Assembly: GCA_039619475.1 (NCBI GenBank)
Contig: CM077116.1
Coordinates: 455,327,576-455,391,575, forward strand
DNA from: Icerya purchasi
Lineage: Eukaryota > Arthropoda > Insecta > Hemiptera > Monophlebidae
DNA: 64,000 nt
Reading direction: 5' to 3'
Part shown: one piece after another, positions 60,691 to 64,000 of the stretch
How positions within the stretch are numbered: position 1 is the first letter of the stretch
Layout: the number at the start of each line of letters is the position of its first letter
The notes under the pieces: generated by a model
Database searches by the model: none
What the model was told of the DNA's origin: nothing
What the model saw: only the letters and a program-made list of their open reading frames with translations
Position numbers and translations under genes: made by a program

Positions 60691-61089
60691 ACTAAATACT
60701 AAATCATCCATATTTGTCTTGATTTTCAACCAAAATGACTTATAAGTATCCTCCAATGTATTAGGAACAATTGAATTTATCTAGATTTTTAAAAGTTGTA
60801 GACACCCCTTATAAAATAAAAAACATTGTTTGGTCTCAAGTTTATACAAAAAGCTTTATAAGTTTCTAGTATTCTGGACACAAGGAATATGGAATGAAAA
60901 AGTTTTAATTTACTTTTCTACTATGTTTTTGGTTGGAATTTTTATTTTAATATCTTACAAAATACTGATGCGACAAAATAATAAACGTGATCAACAGTTA
61001 GATTAAAGAATAAATTATTTCGAATACTTTGTTCACATGTTATGATTTTTAGAAAGATCGCTATTTGTCGGGAACGAAACCGTATTTCA

Positions 61090-61436
61090 TTAAATTCCAA
61101 CATAGCAGTAATCCCAACATCAACAGAATGTATTCTTCTGGACTTTCAGATAATCCGCCTAGACGACTGAGAAAGAAGTGGTGCCGGGACGCTCTCCCGA
61201 TTACCTAACAGCTGCAAAAGTTCACAGACAATGTATTTCTTTTCCAACATATCAGTTCTTTGTTTTCAGTTATCATATGGATATTGTTAGTTATTATCAT
61301 ATTTACAGAGTTCTTGTATTATAATTTGGTGTCTCATTGGAGACATTAATTTAATATTAAATTTAAGTTAAGATCGCTGTTGTTTATGGTAATATTACCG
61401 GTACAATAAAATCTAAAATCAAAAAAAAAAAAAAAA
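61090..61436 (+). mobile_element. 5'-truncated LINE 3' end with poly(A)
   Basis: Broken frames give NPPRRLRKKWCRDALPIT near the start, a plausible ORF2 end. A 3' UTR with CAATAAAATC and 16 A residues follows. It sits between the two arms of the inverted repeat and therefore inserted into that element. No clear target duplication. Confidence 0.45.
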
Positions 61437-62109
61437 GGGAATAATGCAATTATACATTTTAAAAAATCATAAAACCTTAATATTAGTATTATTAAATCTA
61501 AACTAATAATTTAAAAAAAATAAATAAAAAAATGATTTAATTAAATATTTGATATATATTTGTTCTTCATAACCATTACATTGCACTTCAAATTAGTCTA
61601 ATCCTTCGATTCAAATTAGTATTTTGCTTTACTGTTTTAAATTATTATTAGAAAAGATCTCTGCAATTTATTAAGATATTAAATTAAAATAATAAAATAA
61701 AAATGAAAGTTTATTGAAACAAATTTTCTTACATACTAAATAATTATAGTCATCGTTAACTTACATATGGAATCCTCAGCGCATGAAATCTCATGCTTGA
61801 CTGAACTTTTTTATTTTTAGCTTAAACGATTTAACAGTTCGTTACAATATTTTAAATATAAATAATATAAAAAGAAACGTTTAAAAACGTGTTTCCGTCT
61901 TGTTGTTAGATCGGTTTGTTCTTACAATGATGTAAAAAATAAAGTAAATTAAAAATAAGCAATAGAATTTGTATTTTTTTTTTTTTTTTAAACTGGAAAG
62001 GCACTGACAATATTGTCATATATTTTAAACATACGGAATATACAAATAATTAATATAGTAGCTAATAATCGTAATGTACAGTTATACAACTAATCATCTT
62101 CATTGATGT

Positions 62110-62840
62110 CTTTATAACTGGTGTATGATGTACAGCATCGAAAAGTTTTGTATCATATTCAACAGGTTTTATTAACTTTGATAGATTTCGTGCATGTGAT
62201 AAGTAATATATTAATGCAGCGATATGTGCATAACAGCCGATGGTTCACATACCATTAGCACACCCACAATAATATGGGACTACTATGTTCAGCACTATTC
62301 AATATATACTGTATATAGCAGTTATACGTCTGACTACTCATGTGACAAGATCGTACTTGAATTTTGATAATTTCTGTTGATTCCTTCAGGTACTGAAAAT
62401 TGATTTCTTCGAAATCACCCATCATTTCAGCTAAATATGAAATTTAATTAATAAGTGTCAGTAAAAAGTAATTCCAAATTTTTTTCTGTCAACTCTGGAA
62501 AATCCACGGCGTCCGCAGATGTCAGTTATTGAAAAGAAACTTTTTGGTGATTCCACTCCCGTGTCACCACCTCCAAATATGCAGCATTTCCTATATTATC
62601 GTGACTATTAGTTAAGATAAAACTTCATTAATGCTTACACAATAAACAAATTATGAACCAAATTCATTGTGGAACAAATAAGCTATTTTACTGTATAATC
62701 CAGCATCCTCGAGCAATTTTCATTTTTGGCCTACTATACCGTGGGTAACTTCAACAATCCAACGGATCATTATAAAGTGGTCTGTTTCTGCAGTTGTGAG
62801 CTGATTTCTTTTCCTTTTAACGAAGGCAGACAAACATGAA
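62110..62840 (-). pseudogene. Decayed DDE-type transposase with SWIM zinc finger
   Basis: Minus-strand frames in order: LTTAETD-like TTAETDHF and MIRWIVEVTHGIVGQK, LEVVTREWNHQKVSF, LTSADAVDFPELTEKNLELL with FTDTY, then CGCANGM-stop-TIGCYAH, a CxCx(n)CxH SWIM finger, and YYLSHARNLSKLIKPVEYDT with KLFDA. This matches a transposase-like protein family frequent in hemipteran and other invertebrate genomes that joins a DDE_Tnp_4-type nuclease to a SWIM finger. That assignment is from memory of the family pattern. The catalytic part is lost. Stops and frameshifts interrupt the rest. It begins just inside the right arm and reads toward the left arm. Confidence 0.65.
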
Positions 62841-62882
62841 TTATTTCAGTATATCATGAGATGTAAAACTGAAAAACCAACC

Positions 62883-63411
62883 AAACAACCAGCAGAAAAA
62901 TGAGATTTAAATGTTTCGTTTTATATTCTTTGTGTTTCAAATGTTAGAAAGTACTTATTATGTCATTTCTATAGAAATCTGAGGCCAAAAAAAAAAAGAA
63001 ATTTATCAACTCATAGCAGCTAAATATGGCTGAAAATGCAAAAAGAAACAGTTTTTATTATTTTTAAGGTGCGTCCACCTTTTTAAAAAATCTGAAAAAA
63101 TGTATGAAGGTAGTTTGGCATAAAATACATGATACATAATTTTTCCAGCGAATTGTTTGTTTTAGATATTTTTTTATAGCGGTTTGAAATTTTCAAATGG
63201 ATTTTTAGGTTAGGTTTTGTTGATGAACAAGTCTGGAAATATTTTTTAATTGCAGGTGTTTAAAATATCTTCAATTTGAGCCCAACATGAATAATATCGG
63301 CCAACTGGTTCTCAAGATATCGTCAAAGAACTCGATTTTAGATTTGGCCAGTTAGCGGACTGAAACTTTCAGGATGATAGTATTTTCCGATACCTGACAC
63401 ACGATGGTATA
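62883..63411 (-). repeat. Right arm of the 3.2-kb inverted repeat
   Basis: Reverse complement of the left arm (60,175-60,690). It ends outward at ACCTGACACACGATGGTATA. Differences from the left arm are scattered substitutions and short indels. No target duplication can be read outside the arms: AAATTAAAC on the left, ATTTTTATA on the right. Confidence 0.9.
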
Positions 63412-64000
63412 ATTTTTATAACGATTGGTTTGGGGCATTTTTTACTACCTTACCCTACTATGTTCTTTACAACCTAACTTTTCTTTAATTGTTAAGCTTT
63501 TTTAATTCTAAAATAAAAGGCTAATATATAATTAAAAATATAAGCGTGAAATTATTGATGTCATTAACAGGATTCACTATGTATAAACATTTATTTAAAT
63601 AACTGTTGATATATTGTACGTATTTATTTAAAATAAAACGAAGTAAATGTATTTAATAAATTACTGTTTATAAGTAGGAATCATGAGGTTAAATAAATTT
63701 AATGGTAATTTATTTTATCTTTTGAAAATATTAAATTTTTAATGATGTTTGTTTTTGTTAATTTTAGCACGTGTAAAACGAAATTCACATAAAAATTTAC
63801 TTTTTTGCAACTTTAAGACGAAAAGAACTAGTATTTAAAAAAAAGTTTATACAACAATATCTAAGTAACACACAATGTTAAAATGAAAACAAAAAATGTA
63901 ATACTCCATAATTTTGAACAGTAAATCTCTATGTTTTTTATAATACTTTCTAAATTACGGTTATTTGTTTTCTAAAGTCAATCACGGTTGCCTTTATGTT
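63412..64000. other. Unassigned AT-rich DNA
   Basis: Nothing recognised. Confidence 0.4.

Noticed and set aside
1..64000. Endogenous viral sequence or LTR retrotransposon
   Set aside because: No protease, integrase, envelope or paired long terminal repeats were recognised. All RT pieces carry LINE-type motifs.

Overview
This looks like arthropod, most likely insect, nuclear DNA. It is AT-rich throughout, packed with (AT)n, (TTA)n and poly(A/T) tracts, and its transposon mix is typical of insects: I/R1-like, jockey-like and RTE-like LINEs, hAT, piggyBac and DDE transposases, tRNA-derived SINEs. No operon structure, bacterial gene, rRNA, canonical tRNA gene or CRISPR array was seen. The species cannot be fixed from the sequence.

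The only host gene I can support is the last 31 codons of a C2H2 zinc-finger protein at 2-97. About 11 kb of AT-rich noncoding DNA follows, probably starting with its 3' UTR. From 11.8 kb on the window is a graveyard of mobile elements separated by unassigned AT-rich DNA.

Layout: 0-11.8 kb, zinc-finger gene end, microsatellites, one SINE-like head. 11.8-18.9 kb, a hAT MITE, a TGCACC-repeat element, a hAT dimerisation domain, a tRNA-derived SINE, the end of a second hAT element. 19.5-26.5 kb, LINE RNase H, LINE C-terminus, a second MITE, an R1-like endonuclease/RT ORF, a LINE tail, a possible Helitron end. 26.5-36.4 kb, mostly unassigned, with a second SINE-like head, a repeat family carrying an expanded 30-bp unit and a LINE tail. 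36.4-41.4 kb, a jockey-like copy with an inverted 5' part, then an RTE-like LINE hit by a piggyBac element and a LINE tail. 41.4-43.4 kb, a third MITE, a 1.25-kb inverted repeat with degenerate hammerhead-like cores, and an RTE-like LINE C-terminus. 47.6-56.9 kb, two I-like LINE copies, a young-looking truncated LINE and more LINE tails. 59.4-63.4 kb, a jockey-like RT fragment and a 3.2-kb inverted-repeat element holding a decayed SWIM-finger transposase.

All identifications come from reading translations and repeats by eye. LINE clade names (I, R1, jockey, RTE-like) are by motif resemblance and could shift on phylogenetic analysis. Most element boundaries are approximate. Those of the three hAT MITEs are exact, because each has matching ends and a readable target duplication.
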